Of a stretch of DNA of 64,000 bases, positions 53,501 to 63,718 are shown in pieces (position 1 is the stretch's first letter; each line of letters opens with the position of its first letter). The position numbers and the translations under genes are program-made. The notes beneath the pieces were generated by a model. It was not told where the DNA came from. It saw nothing but the letters and a program-made list of their open reading frames with translations, and did no database searches. Location of the stretch: the NCBI RefSeq assembly GCF_027579695.1, contig NC_083577.1, forward strand, positions 31,795,198 through 31,859,197. The letters are read 5' to 3'. This stretch comes from Neoarius graeffei. Its lineage: Eukaryota; Chordata; Actinopteri; Siluriformes; Ariidae.

Positions 53501-56500
53501 AATGAGATGAGATAAGATGTTGCCCACAATGCAATTGGACGACGTGCAGATATTAGTCCCAGTGAAATTTAGTAAACTTCAACTTTCATGCTAATACCAC
53601 CACCAGTGCCATTGTGTGCATCATCTCTCGGATCACTAATTAGCCAGGTCAAGCCTCGCAGCGGGCAGCACAGTGGTGTAGTGGTTAGCACTGTCGCCTC
53701 ACAGCAAGAAGGTCCTGGATTCGAGCCCAGCGGCCGGCGAGGGCCTTTCTGTGTAAAGTTTGCATGTTCTCCCCGTGTCTGTGTGGGTTTCCTCCGGGTG
53801 CTCCGGTTTCCCCCACAGTCCAAAGGCATGCAGGTTACGTAGGTTAACTGGTGACTCTAAGTTGACCGTGAGTGTGAATGGTTGTCTCTGTCAGCCCTGT
53901 GATGACCTGGCGACTTGTCCAGGGTGTACCCCGCCTCTCGCCTATAGTCAGCTGGGATAGGCTCCAGCTTGCCTGCGACCCTGTAGAACAGGATAAGCAG
54001 CTACGGATGATGGATGGATGGATGGAAGCCTCACAGCGCAACTGTCATATAGCTGCTTTACATTCACAAACATTTGCTGTCTTCACTATTCCCCCCCCCC
54101 CACTATATTGATGTTGCTGGAAATGGTGAGTTAGAAAGGAAGCTCTAGCAAGTTTGCTTTTAGGAGCTAAGTGGAGCATGAAGCTTATAATACAGACAAG
54201 GTCGAATTTCAACCTTCAGCCAGAAGAGTAAACTGTATCTATCTGGCAGCAAGGCTCTTGGAAGCCTTGGTATGTTGTCAGTGTGTTAATTCCATTTTCC
54301 AGAAAATTACAGAACATTGCATTATAGGCATTTAGCAGATGCTCTTATCCAGAGCGACACACAACATACCTAGAGCAGCCTGGGAGCAGGTGCCTTGTTC
54401 AAGGGCACTTCAGCCATTCCTGCTGGTCCAGGGAATTGAACCAGCAACCTTTCGGTCCCAAAACAACTACTCTAACCATTAGGCCATGGCTTCCTCTTAT
54501 GAACATGCTTTATAAGTGTTCAAACCAAGATGATGCAAATGTGATGCTTTCTGTGTGTGTCTTTTATTTCACTGTACTCTGTAGCTGAAATCAAACCCCA
54601 GCAGTAGAGATGAGAAGGAAGCTCAGAGCCAGCTGAAAAAATCAGATGAAATCCAGAGATTGGTGACTGAGGCTCAGAGCAGTTTCAAGCGCAAAGACTA
54701 CAGCTCAGCGGCTACACTGCTGGACACGGTTATTGAAGTGAGTTAGCTACTGTACTGTTGACATTTGATTAATATCAAAATCAGACCTAAAATTTACCCC
54801 AGATGCAATACCCAAGCAATGTATGAGTAGATTATGGAGCTTTCTGACTCTTCTGTAAATGTCATCAGAATGAACCAGAATCCTGTTCAAATGTGAGTTT
54901 TAAATGCTCTTATATACACAACCGTGACAGTGGACTAGGTTGAATTACCCATTAAAGCTTCAGGTAAAAATTCATAAGAGAGTTAGCTGGTGAAAACCCC
55001 CCAGCATCAATGTATTACCCTGGCTACCCATGCTACTGTAATGAGTACTCATGTAAATAAGTACTTACCGTACTTAAGGCTTTATAGCTGCAGCCCACAC
55101 CACCATGTGTTACTGTAATTTGGCTGGACATAATGTTACTGTATATTGTAATACTCCTATATAAGAGGATGGGTAAACACGGCCAGGTTTTTTTATTATT
55201 ATTATTATTATTATTTTTTTTAAAGTTTAGTTTTAGTCTTTTGTGTGAATTGGTCTTTAATTTCACACATGCAGACATGGGGTGGCACAGTGGTGTAGTG
55301 GTTAGCGCTGTCGCCTCACAGCAAGAAGGTCCGGGTTCGAGCCCCGTGGCCGGTGAGGGCCTTTCTGTGTGGAGTTTGCATGTTCTCCCCGTGTCCGCGT
55401 GGGTTTCCTCCGGGTGCTCCGGTTTCCCCCACAGTCCAAAGACATGCAGGTTAGGTTAACTGGTGACTCTAAATTGACCGTAGGTGTGAATGTGAGTGTA
55501 AATGGTTGTCTGTGTCTATGTGTCAGCCCTGTGATGACCTGGCGACTTGTCCAGGGTGTACCCCGCCTTTCGCCCGTAGTCAGCTGGGATAGGCTCCAGC
55601 TTGCCTGCGACCCTGTAGAACAGGATAAAGCGGCTAGAGATAATGAGATGAGATGAGACATGCAGACATCATTTTGAAATGTTATGACTTCATAAGTTGC
55701 CTGAGACACTAAACCAGAGGTGTCCTTCACTGGCTGGTGCTGCAATAATAATGGTACCCATAAATGCATTCTATTAAATCAAGGCTATTCAATAAGACTT
55801 GATCCAGTAAGTTTTGCAATGATCCAGCTACATTCAAATCCTGATAACGACAAGCCAATTACAAAAAAGTTGGAATGCTGTGTAAACTGTAAATAAAACC
55901 AAAATGCGATAATTTGCAAATCACGGAAACCCTGTATTTAATTGAAAATAGTACAAAGACAACATATCAGATGTTGAAACTGAGAAATTGTTTTTTGAAA
56001 AAATATATGCTCACTTTGAATTTGATGTCAGCAACACGTTTCAGAAAAGTTGGGACAGGGACATGTTTACCACTGTGTTGTATCACCTCTACTTTTAACA
56101 ACACTCTGTAAATGTTTGGGAACTGAAATCAGTTACTGTAGTTTTGAAAGAAAAATGTTGTCCCATTGTTGTCTGATATACAATTTCGGTTGCCCAACAG
56201 TTCGGTGTCTCCTTTGTCGTATTTTGTGCTTCATAATGCAGCAAATGTTTTAAATGGGAGACAGGTCTGGACTGCAGGCAGGCCAGTTTAGCACCCGGAC
56301 TCTTTTACTACGGAGTCATCCAGTTTTAATATATTCAGAAAGCAATTTAGCATTGTCTTGCTGATAGAAGGAAGGCCTTCCCTGAAAAAGATTTTGCTTG
56401 AATGGCAGCATATTGCTCTGAAACATGTAAAATTTCTCAGTTTCAACATTTTGATATATTGACTTTGTACTATTTTTTTTTTCCAATGAAATATAGGGTT

Positions 56501-58871
56501 TCCATGATTTTTGTAAATTATTGCATTCTGTGTTTATTTACAGTTTACACAATGCCCCAACATTTTTGGAATTGAGGTTGTACAGCATGGCAACCTTTTT
56601 AAAGGGCATATCACGGGTAAATTCAGGCACGAGATCAATGTAATTCTCCTATTTTATATTAAACTTTGGTCAAATATCTGTAACATTCTGCATTCTCTGC
56701 AATTTTTTTACCTTGCGCAATACCAGAAAAATTCAGTTGAAATCAAGCCATTTGAGGTGAATTGGTCCGCCTCTGAAAAAACTTGGCATTTGGATTTCCC
56801 GGGAAACATTGATTTTCGTGACATCTTCTGCGGGACGCCTCCCTCTGAATCCTACGTCAGCGCTGGTTTGTTTGAGAAAACGACCTGGTGGTTTTCTGCA
56901 AATTTCTTCAACGTTATCATGTAATTATTAAAATGGTTAACAGATGTATCGTAGGAGGGTGTAGCAACACCAATCATGATGGGATTAGTACTCATCGTTT
57001 CCCAAAAGACCGGACAATGAGAGAGAAATGGGAGCGCTTGGTCTACACAGGCTGTGCACTGAAACCGTGCAAAGCTCTTGCAGCCTGCTGGCGCTTCCGC
57101 AGGTGACGTCACGAATCTGGCTCCAATCTCCCTTGGGATTTTTCCAGACGCGTTTTATTATTATTTTTTTCTGCTGTAGACGGATGGCCTTGTGCAAAAT
57201 TACCCTTCTAGATGAGTGTGTAAAGGGACATACTTTCATATTAAAAAAAAAAAAAAGAAATTTGGTCCAGAATATGCAATTTAATGCTTGGTCAATTCAT
57301 GGCTATAAATAGTGCACGTCAGATTGAAGTGGTTATGTTTTGGTTTGTATTACCCATTGTATTTACTCACTGGACTATTAACAAATGAAACATTTGCTTC
57401 ATGGAGAAGCAGGAAGAATAAACTCAATTTTTTGGTCTTTATTCCTTTGCCTGTTTTCCTTGTTAATATTATGCCATTCAGCCTCCACATTTGTCTTCTG
57501 TAGATATGTTGGTGACTGAGTGGCAGCCATTTGAGAAATTAAATTTGGAGCACACTTCAGCCAGTGCAGTATATTGGTTTTACGACCCCTACTGTGGCTG
57601 TGTTTTCCATAGACATGTGTGTGGGACGTTTACTCCAGAGAGCTTCGAGCTGAGTGTTTCATTCAGTTGGGTGAGATGGGCAAAGCCATCAGTGACCTTA
57701 AAGCAGTATCCAAACTGAAGAACGACAACACGCAGGCTTTTTACCAGCTCAGTACCATCTATTACAACCTGGGAGATCATGAGATGTCCCTCAAGTAAGT
57801 TTCTGTGGGATTCAGCATCTGTTGCAGCAGGACCATTAACAGTGCTAGTACCCTTCAACGTGTAGTATTGTGGTGTGGTGATTTTATCAAGCTTGTAAAA
57901 CGCAAAGCTGGTTCTTCTGTGGTGGTATTCTGGCCACCAAAGCCTTAAAGGAACAGTCCACCGTATTTCCATAATGAAATATGCTCTTATCTGAATTGAG
58001 ACGAGCTGCTCTGTACCTGTCCGAGCTTTGCGCGACCTCCCAGTCAGTCAGACGCGCTGTCACTCCTGTTAGCAATGTAGCTAGGCTCAGCATGGCCAAT
58101 GGTATTTTTTGGGGCTGTAGTTAGATGCGACCAAACTCTTCCACGTTTTTCCTGTTTACATAGGTTTATATGACCAGTGATATGAAACAAGTTCAGTTAC
58201 ACAAATTGAAACGTAGCGATTTTCTATGCTATGGAAAGTCCGCACTATAATGACAGGCGTACTAACACCTTCTGCGCGCTTCGACAGCGCATTGATATCT
58301 GAGCTCCGTATCAATGCGCTGCCGAAGCGCGCAGAAGGTGTTAGTATGCCTGTCATTATAGTGCGGACTTTCCATAGCATAGAAAATCCCCATGTTTCAA
58401 TTTGTGTAACTGAACTTGTTTCATATCACTGGTCATATAAACCTATGTAAACAGGAAAAACGCGGAAGAGTTTGGTTGCATCTAATTACAGCCCCAAAAA
58501 ATACCATTGGCCATACTGAGCCTAGCTACATTGCTAACAGGAGTGACGGCGTGTCTGACTGACTGGGAGGTCGCGCAAAGCTCGGACAGGTACGGAGCAG
58601 CTCGTCTCAATTCAGATAAGAGCATATTTCATTATGGAAATACGGTGGACTGTTCCTTTAACCTTGAATTAACTTTTGGAGGTCGTGACAATCATAACAT
58701 GTACTTCATGTTCTAGGAAGATATGCTGACGCAATGCCTTTCTGTCGACAGTGAAGTGCGAGAGTGTTTGAAGCTGGATCCTGACCACAAGCAGTGCTTT
58801 AGCCACTATAAGCAGGTGAAGAAGCTCAACAAGCAGATCATATCAGCTGAGGAGCTGATCCAGCAGCAGAG
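49545..58871 (+). CDS. dnajc3: dnajc3 (P58IPK) gene, N-terminal exons
   Basis: ER-lumen co-chaperone of BiP that also limits eIF2-alpha kinase signalling; built of nine TPRs and a C-terminal J domain. Seven exons, 49545-49626, 52000-52110, 52547-52671, 52766-52840, 54585-54737, 57613-57794, 58752-58871, join in frame (848 nt, 282 codons plus two bases). Motifs shared with human DNAJC3 by recall include GKKLLAAGQLADALS, YYRRATVYLATGKSKSALPD, LQRGNLLLKQGKLDEAE, RELRAECFI and VRECLKLDPDHKQCF. The remaining TPRs and the J domain are beyond the window; no exon was found between 58872 and 64000. Human protein is 504 aa, so a little over half is here. Confidence 0.95.
50085..50920 (+). repeat. Five tandem ~155-bp units with (AAT)n spacers
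   Basis: Each unit reads ...AATCAATTGTTCCTTGGCCC...CAAATTTCATCAAAATCCGT...TTTTTGAGTTGTGTTGGGAA and is followed by a variable AAT/ATA run. The last unit ends in AACGGAGATGAAAAC...GGAGGAGGTAATAGC, the normal end of this dispersed family; only the first has the 5' part (CTCTGCCAAG). The array arose by local amplification. Confidence 0.85.
51191..51968. mobile_element. Palindromic Tc1-type MITE hosting a V-SINE
   Basis: Arms TATAGTGGTGCTTGAAAGTT and inverted TACAGTGGTGCTTGAAAGTT are complementary over about 190 bp each. TA-based ends. The SINE sits at the centre of the palindrome. Confidence 0.9.
51368..51740 (+). mobile_element. V-SINE, full length
   Basis: Perfect 14-bp duplication GAGGAAAATGATCC (51354-51367, 51741-51754). 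Confidence 0.95.
52000..52110 (+). CDS. dnajc3: dnajc3 exon 2
   Basis: GVLCSSENSIEKHLEMGKKL then LAAGQLADALSHFHAAV; first TPR. Acceptor TTGATTACAG, donor GTTG/GTGAGT, phase 1. Confidence 0.95.
52191..52525 (+). mobile_element. Old, diverged V-SINE
   Basis: Recognisable head (CACTGTCGCCTCACAGCAAA) and core (CAGTCCAAAGACATGCG) with many changes and a (GAAT)n tail. It ends only about 20 bp from exon 3, so it supplies part of the polypyrimidine-side intron sequence. Confidence 0.8.
52547..52671 (+). CDS. dnajc3: dnajc3 exon 3
   Basis: DGDPKNYMAYYRRATVYLAT then GKSKSALPDLSKVIELKPDF; TPRs 1-2. Acceptor GTGTGTAG, donor TCG/GTGAAT, phase 0. Confidence 0.95.
52766..52840 (+). CDS. dnajc3: dnajc3 exon 4, GC donor
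   Basis: ARLQRGNLLLKQGKLDEAES then DFKRV. The 3' end is GTG/GCAAGT: a GC donor with otherwise ideal consensus. The nearest GT (GCAA/GTAACT, four bases on) would break the frame with exon 5. Confidence 0.93.
53011..54025 (+). repeat. 507-bp tandem duplication containing SINEs
   Basis: The 145-bp text TGTTGCCCACAATGCA...GTCAAGCC at 53011-53155 recurs at 53518-53662 with four to five changes, each followed by a V-SINE at the same junction. Lies in dnajc3 intron 4. Confidence 0.9.
53156..53512 (+). mobile_element. V-SINE in duplication unit 1
   Basis: Follows GCCTTGCAGCG; has the ATGAGAT tail. Confidence 0.9.
53664..54027 (+). mobile_element. V-SINE in duplication unit 2
   Basis: Follows AAGCCTCGCAGCG and is followed by AAGCCTCACAGCG (its duplication); has the GGATGG tail, unlike unit 1. 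Confidence 0.9.
54318..54500 (-). mobile_element. tRNA-derived SINE (GGCCTAATGGTTAGAG type)
   Basis: On the minus strand: CATGGCCTAATGGTTAGAGT (A box), GGTTGCTGGTTCAATTCC (B box) and the 3' end GCTCTGGATAAGAGCATCTG then CTAAATGCC, shared with fish L2/CR1-type LINE tails. Confidence 0.85.
54585..54737 (+). CDS. dnajc3: dnajc3 exon 5
   Basis: LKSNPSSRDEKEAQSQLKKS then DEIQRLVTEAQSSFKRKDYS and SAATLLDTVIE; TPR 3-4. Acceptor CTCTGTAG, donor GAA/GTGAGT, phase 0. Confidence 0.95.
55279..55657 (+). mobile_element. V-SINE, full length
   Basis: Perfect duplication ACATGCAGACAT (55267-55278, 55658-55669). In dnajc3 intron 5. Confidence 0.94.
55845..56582 (-). mobile_element. Internally deleted, diverged Tc1 element
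   Basis: Ends and body resemble the Tc1 at 47571-49176 (AAAAAAGTTGGAATGCTGTG; GTTGGGACAGGGACATGTTT; TTTTTGGAATTGAGGTTGTA) with many changes; the transposase N-terminal half is gone. Confidence 0.75.
56603..57280 (+). mobile_element. TTAA element copy 1, keeps THAP end
   Basis: TTAA at 56599-56602 and 57281-57284. Ends AGGGCATATCACGGG and inverted ATTGCATATTCTGGACC. Sister of 59682-60381: both ends and the last 230 bp match. This copy retains the left-end THAP start codon region. Confidence 0.82.
56934..57106 (+). pseudogene. THAP N-terminus in TTAA element
   Basis: ATG at about 56934: MVNRCIVGGCSNTNHDGIST then HRFPKDRTMREKWERLV, the first half of a THAP finger. At about 57040 it runs into sequence belonging to the opposite end of the element (shared with 60140), so the rest is deletion-junction read-through, not protein. 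Confidence 0.75.
57613..57794 (+). CDS. dnajc3: dnajc3 exon 6
   Basis: TCVWDVYSRELRAECFIQLG then KAISDLKAVSKLKNDNTQAF and YQLSTIYYNLGDHEMSL; acceptor TTTTCCATAG, donor AA/GTAAGT, phase 2. Confidence 0.95.
57949..58657. mobile_element. 709-bp near-perfect palindrome, TTAA-flanked
   Basis: TTAA at 57945-57948 and 58658-58661. Starts AGGAACAGTCCACCGTATTT and ends in its complement; arms of about 350 bp meet near 58303 with almost no spacer. Non-autonomous. Lies in dnajc3 intron 6, between coding exons. Confidence 0.92.
58752..58871 (+). CDS. dnajc3: dnajc3 exon 7
   Basis: NEVRECLKLDPDHKQCFSHY then KQVKKLNKQIISAEELIQQQ, donor AG/GTGAGT, phase 2. The following intron runs to the window end. Confidence 0.95.
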
Positions 58872-59365
58872 GTGAGTACTACTAGCAAATTGCAAGCACA
58901 AATCGTATCATTGCAGTTTCACCAGTGAAAATCAGTAATGAAGGGAAATGAAGTTATAATAATGTGACAAATGGAGCAAGACATACACACCTAAACTTTG
59001 TATCATATCAAAACCCATGGTATAATAAATTTAAGACCATCGAAAGCTCCTCAAATTTCCTACATCAGCTATACACTTTTTTTCTTCCCTTTTCAAAAGA
59101 TACATTTAGTAATATCTACCACCTTTCTCGAATCATCCCTTTCTCCAGAAACCCCTGTGCTGGTTCATGACAGTTTGTTCACCAGCTTCTCTGCTATAGA
59201 TCTTTGAACTCGATACTAAATAGTGATCCTGAACCTGTCGGCTCACCCCTGCTCCTACTTTCCTCCTCAGAGCTTGTCTCTGTTCTGTCTACTCCTATTG
59301 GCTCATTTAATAAATTCATGTCTATTTTCTGGTTCTGTTCCCTCAGCCCTTAAAGAGGGATATAT

Positions 59366-59680
59366 GGGGTGGCACAGTAATGTAGTGGTTAGCACCGTCA
59401 CCTCACAGCAAGAAGGTTCTGGGTTCGAGCCCAGCAGCTGACGGGGGCCTTTCTGTGTGGAGTTTGTATGTTCTCCCTGTGTCTGCGTGGGTTTGCTCCG
59501 GGTGCTCCGGTTTCCCCCACAGTCCAAAGACATGCAGTTAGGTTAACATGGGCTGAGGTTGGACTGAAGTGCCCTTGAGCAAGGCGCACAACCCACAACT
59601 GCTCCCTGTAGCATAGCTGCCTACTCCTCTGGATGTGTGTGTTCACTGTTTCAGATGGGTTAAATTTCACTGTGTGCTTA
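59366..59680 (+). mobile_element. V-SINE, alternative 3' end
   Basis: V-SINE head and core, then GGTTGGACTGAAGTGCCCTT...GATGGGTTAAATTTCACTG. Same subtype as 47097-47466. It abuts the TTAA element to its right. Confidence 0.87.
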
Positions 59681-59681
59681 A

Positions 59682-60381
59682 AGTGCATATCACGGGTAAC
59701 GTCAGGAGCGAGATCAATGTAATTCTCCTATTTTATATTAAACTTTGGTCAAATACCTGTCACATTTTGTGCAATTTTTTTTACCTTGCGCAATACCAGA
59801 AAAATTCAGTTGAAATCCAGCCATTTGAGGCGAATTGGTCCGCCTCTGAAAAAACTTTGGCATTTGGATTTCCCAGCAAACATTGATTTTCATGACGTCA
59901 CGTGCGGGACGCCTCATTCTGAACCCTACGTCAGCGCTGGCTTGTTTATGAGAAAACGACCGTATTATTTACATCCCTGGTGTTGTCGCCGTCATCTTCA
60001 CTACTTGAATCATCATCAAATCCAAAAAGATGAAGCCCCAATTCTGACATCTCATTATATTCTTCATCCAAAGGTGAAGTAACATTGCGCTCAGGTGACA
60101 ATTCCATATTTCAATGCAAAATCGCTCGCTGCTAAACTTGGTCTACACAGGCTGTGCACTGAAACCGTGCAAAGCTCGCGCAGCCTGCTGGCGCTTCCGC
60201 AGGTGACGTCACGAATCTGGCTCCAGACTCCCTTGGGATTTTTCCAGACGCGTTTTATTTAATTTTTTTCTCCTGTAGACAGATGGCCTTGTGCAAAATT
60301 ATCCTTCTGGATGAGTGTGTAAAGGGACATACTTTCATATATAAAAAAAAAACAAACCAAAAATGGTCCAGGATATGCACT
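59682..60381. mobile_element. TTAA element copy 2, keeps acidic-ORF end
   Basis: TTAA at 59678-59681 and 60382-60385. Ends AGTGCATATCACGGG and inverted AGTGCATATCCTGGACC. The left 250 bp and right 240 bp match copy 1; the middle instead holds a minus-strand acidic ORF. Confidence 0.85.
59952..60113 (-). CDS. Acidic short ORF in TTAA element copy 2
   Basis: ATG at about 60113 on the minus strand: MELSPERNVTSPLDEEYNEM, SELGLHLFGFDDDSSSEDDG, then DNTRDVNNTVVFS and a stop formed where it joins left-end sequence. Acidic and Ser-rich like 39241-39468. A GT at AACACCAGG/GATGTA is not a clear donor. Confidence 0.4.
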
Positions 60382-60838
60382 TTAAGTCTGTGCTTGAGTG
60401 TACGTGTGACAAATAAAAAGCTTTTTGGCTTGTATATCATGAAAAAGTGAGTTTTTCAGTGCTTGTGCACATACATTTGGGTATTTGGAGCGTCTACGAA
60501 CCCACAAACTCCTGAAATAAGACAACCAGATACACATTTATTTTGTTCTGCCTGCTTCAGAAAACGTGCTGGTCAGATTTGGTTCCTTTTTCTAGGTCAT
60601 TAGAATAATCCTGCCCCCTCATCTCCACTCATGGATTGAGAACTGACTTTGAAAATTAATATGTATGAGTAAAGTGCTACCTGATTGGCTGGTGGGGGAG
60701 GTGAGCAGTGGCTTATTATCATTTAAACTGTGGTGCTTTTTATCCTTGTAGTATTTTGACCAAAGCATGTCAGATATTTTCATTATGAAGTCAGGGAACT
60801 GCATCAACTTGTAGAAAAGGGGTATGTCACCTATAGAA

Positions 60839-61850
60839 TAGAATAGAATGCCTTTATTGTCACTATACACATGTAAAATGAGATTAAAGCATCTCCAATA
60901 ACTGCAAACAGTGTGTAGAGAGAGAGAGAGAGAGAGGAAGGGGGGAGAGAGGAAAAAAAAGGGGGGGTAAGGTGCACAGTCTGAGGTGTATGTGTTGTGT
61001 TACACATTATGGAGTGAGGTATTGCACATATAAAGTATTGCACAGAGACAGTCACATTATAAATTATTGCACGAGAGAGTCACATTATAAGATAAAATAT
61101 TACACATTATGAAGTATTGCAAGGTAAGGTAATCATTCAGATGGTAAGGTAAGGTGCACAGACTTGAGGTGAATGTGCTGTGTGTAAGGTGCACAGTCCT
61201 GAGGTGAATGTGTTGCGTTTCACATTATGGAGTGTGGTATTGCACATTATAAAAGTATTGCATAGAGAGTCATCTTATAAAGTACTGCACATTTATAAAT
61301 AGTAAAATAGTAAAATAAATAGACTATAAAGTCAGAGCATATCCGAGTTCAGGGCGGTTATGGCTTTTGAAAAGAAGCTGTTTTTTAATTGATTTGTCTT
61401 TGTCCTGATGCACCTGTAGCGCCTCCCTGAGGGCAACAGGTTGAACAGATCAAAGCCAGGGTGGGAGCTGTCCTTGATAATGTTCTTAGCTCTGCTAAGG
61501 CAGTGGGAGGTGTAAATGTCCATCAGGGAGGGGAGAGGGCAGCCAATGATCTTCTGTGCTGCCTTAACTACCCTCTGTAGCCTCTCCCTGTCTATAGCAG
61601 TGCAGCTGCCGTACCATACTGTAATACAGTACGTCAGCATGCTCTCGATGGATGAGCAGTAGAAGGTCAGCAGCAGGTTGGAGCTTAAGTTGTACTTCCT
61701 GAGGACTCTCAGGAAGTGTAGCCGCTGCTGAGCCTTCTTGATGACTGCTGTAATGTTTGCTGACCAGGAGATATCGGCGGAGATGAGGACACCGAGAAAC
61801 CGGAAGGTGTGGACCCTCTCCACATACACGTTGTTAATGTAGTCCCATTT
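60839..61850 (-). mobile_element. L2-type LINE, 5' truncated
   Basis: Minus-strand coding end at 61332 followed by about 490 bp of 3' UTR ending GACAATAAAGGCATTCTATTCTATTC, the short-repeat tail typical of L2 LINEs. Confidence 0.88.
61332..61829 (-). pseudogene. L2 LINE ORF2, C-terminal end
   Basis: 165 codons: VHTFRFLGVLISADISWSAN, KKAQQRLHFLRVLRKYNLSS, YCITVWYGSCTAIDRERLQR, then SSHPGFDLFNLLPSGRRYRC. This is the segment after the polymerase core of L2/CR1-type reverse transcriptases. Open but lacking the endonuclease and polymerase domains by truncation. Confidence 0.9.
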
Positions 61851-62522
61851 AAACCACCTTTAAATTGTTACACTTATACTGAAGAAAACTGGTTATAGTA
61901 TAGACTGATCTCTGAGCTTCCATTATAGGTTGAAGTGATGCAAAAAGTAGGAGCCAAAATGATGACGTTTTATTTTTTTTTAACTGGATGTTTGTTTTAT
62001 GAGCCCTTCACTATGGATTTTTTTTTTTGTGCATATCGCAGTATTGAACCTGCTCTCTTGAGAGTGGTCCGTGACGACCTGCTATCTGTTGATGTTAACT
62101 AAACATTCTTCTTCTTGACTGCACAGTGACTTTTACTATGAACCTTTCCTCCTATGTACAATAAGAACAAATTCGTCTACAGCTCCCAAATTTACAACTA
62201 ATATAGCAATACCAGTTTTGGCAGCATGTGTTTCTGACCTAAAGCCTTTACTTCTTAAAGAACTTTCTTAGAGAAGTATTGCTACTCTGGTCCCAAATAT
62301 ATAGTGTCTCTGATTTCACGGACATTGATAGCGTGTCTATTAAATCTGTGAAGGTTGTCAGGAATCTTGCTATTTTTCTCCTCCACCACTTTCACTTGAG
62401 CCTCACATCACATCTCTCATTAAAGCTGCTACCCCCCTCCATAACATTGCTTGTCTTTCTCCCTTTTCTAAATAAACAGTGCTAAAAATCCATGCCTTCA
62501 TTACCCTGTCTGTCATGGGATT
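61851..62522. other. No gene recognised
   Basis: dnajc3 intron 7, unassigned. Confidence 0.4.
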
Positions 62523-62530
62523 GATTAGTG

Positions 62531-63718
62531 CAGGGGTTCTCAACCTCTTCTGCTTTAAGGCCCACCTATTCACGTTGTAACGAGTCGGAGGCCCATTAAA
62601 AAAAGATCCCCAATTATTTTGGCTCATCTGTTCTGTTAGAATCTAATCTACTGTAAAGTGTATTAATGGGATGCAACATCACTCTGTTACAGATGGGAGA
62701 CCAGGAATTAAATAAATGCAATAAAAACAAACTGTTTGTTTAATTGTAGGTATTGCATTTAAAACTGTATGGATGTACCAGAAGCCAAACCATGCATGCA
62801 GGGCATTCTCAGCCAAAAGGGATTAATGATCCAAAAGTGGAGTCTGGTCCATTAACACAAGAACTTATTGCCATGTTTTGTGTACAGCAAACAAGCAAGT
62901 TATTAAAACCGAGAAGTACACTCAAAAGAAGTGGATATAGAAACCACTCAATGGGATTAGATCCTTACGTGCTAAAACGGAAAGATTTTTCCTGTGAGTT
63001 AGAAAATTATCCATCCGTTGAGTTCCCTGACATTTCAAACTACTTGGTGCTGCAGACATCATTCTACACAGATGAAGAGCATGGAGGAGTACAACTTTTT
63101 ACATGTGGCTGGGTTAAAGATCTGGGGATCAGGACACTACAAGATAGACAGCGGTAGACAGATTTAAGTGCAAGAAGAGTGTTTATTAGCAGGTGTGATA
63201 TTTACAGACCCGAAAGCAAAGTATTTAAACAGTATTATAAACTTCGTTAGAAACAAATGCCATCGTGATAATGATGATACTTCACAATGCCTCTGTGAAA
63301 ACATCTGTATCTGCACGTGCTGATTGCCCTCAACTCAGTATCAGGTGTTTCCCATAATGACGGGGTCCTAAGAGCACGCACAACGATCTCTGTGAGCGCG
63401 TGCGGCCGCTCGAGCTGCACCAGACTCAAACGTGCAAAAGGTGTGATAGTCAGGTGTTTGCCTGCTGTGTAACCACAGCTTTTAGCTCATGTACATCACT
63501 ATGCATCGCCACCACAAATGCCTCATTTTCATCAATAACCCATCGCAAGCTGTAGTGTGACCGTAGCTTAATGAGATGGCGATGACCTCGGATGTAACCC
63601 AGCAATTATACCCTACTACAAGTAAAAATTAGCTTCAACTTGGAAAAAAAATCACAGCCCACTAGATGGCGCTTCGTGGCCCACGAATGGGCCACGGCAC
63701 AGCAGTTGAGAAACACTG
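62531..63718. mobile_element. hAT element carrying a foreign coding fragment
   Basis: Termini CAGGGGTTCTCAAC and inverted CAGTGTTTCTCAAC. Duplication GATTAGTG / GATTAGTA (62523-62530, 63719-63726; 7 of 8). No hAT transposase; instead it holds the fragment at 62753-63157. Confidence 0.82.
62753..63157 (+). pseudogene. DPY/YPD-type gene fragment inside hAT
   Basis: LDPYVLKRKDFSCELENYPS, VEFPDISNYLVLQTSFYTDE, then TCGWVKDLGIRTLQD. Same family pattern as 30387-30695 (DPY; YPD/FPD-x-x-NYL) and as the start at 63904. It begins after TTTAATTGTAG (acceptor-like). A short stretch near 63080 appears out of frame. Confidence 0.5.

Noticed and set aside
3916..55769. Recurring Arg/Pro-rich ORFs of 60-150 codons (for example minus strand 15766-15539, plus 55369-55656)
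   Set aside because: They lie in V-SINE copies and are read in either orientation of the same repeat; not genes.
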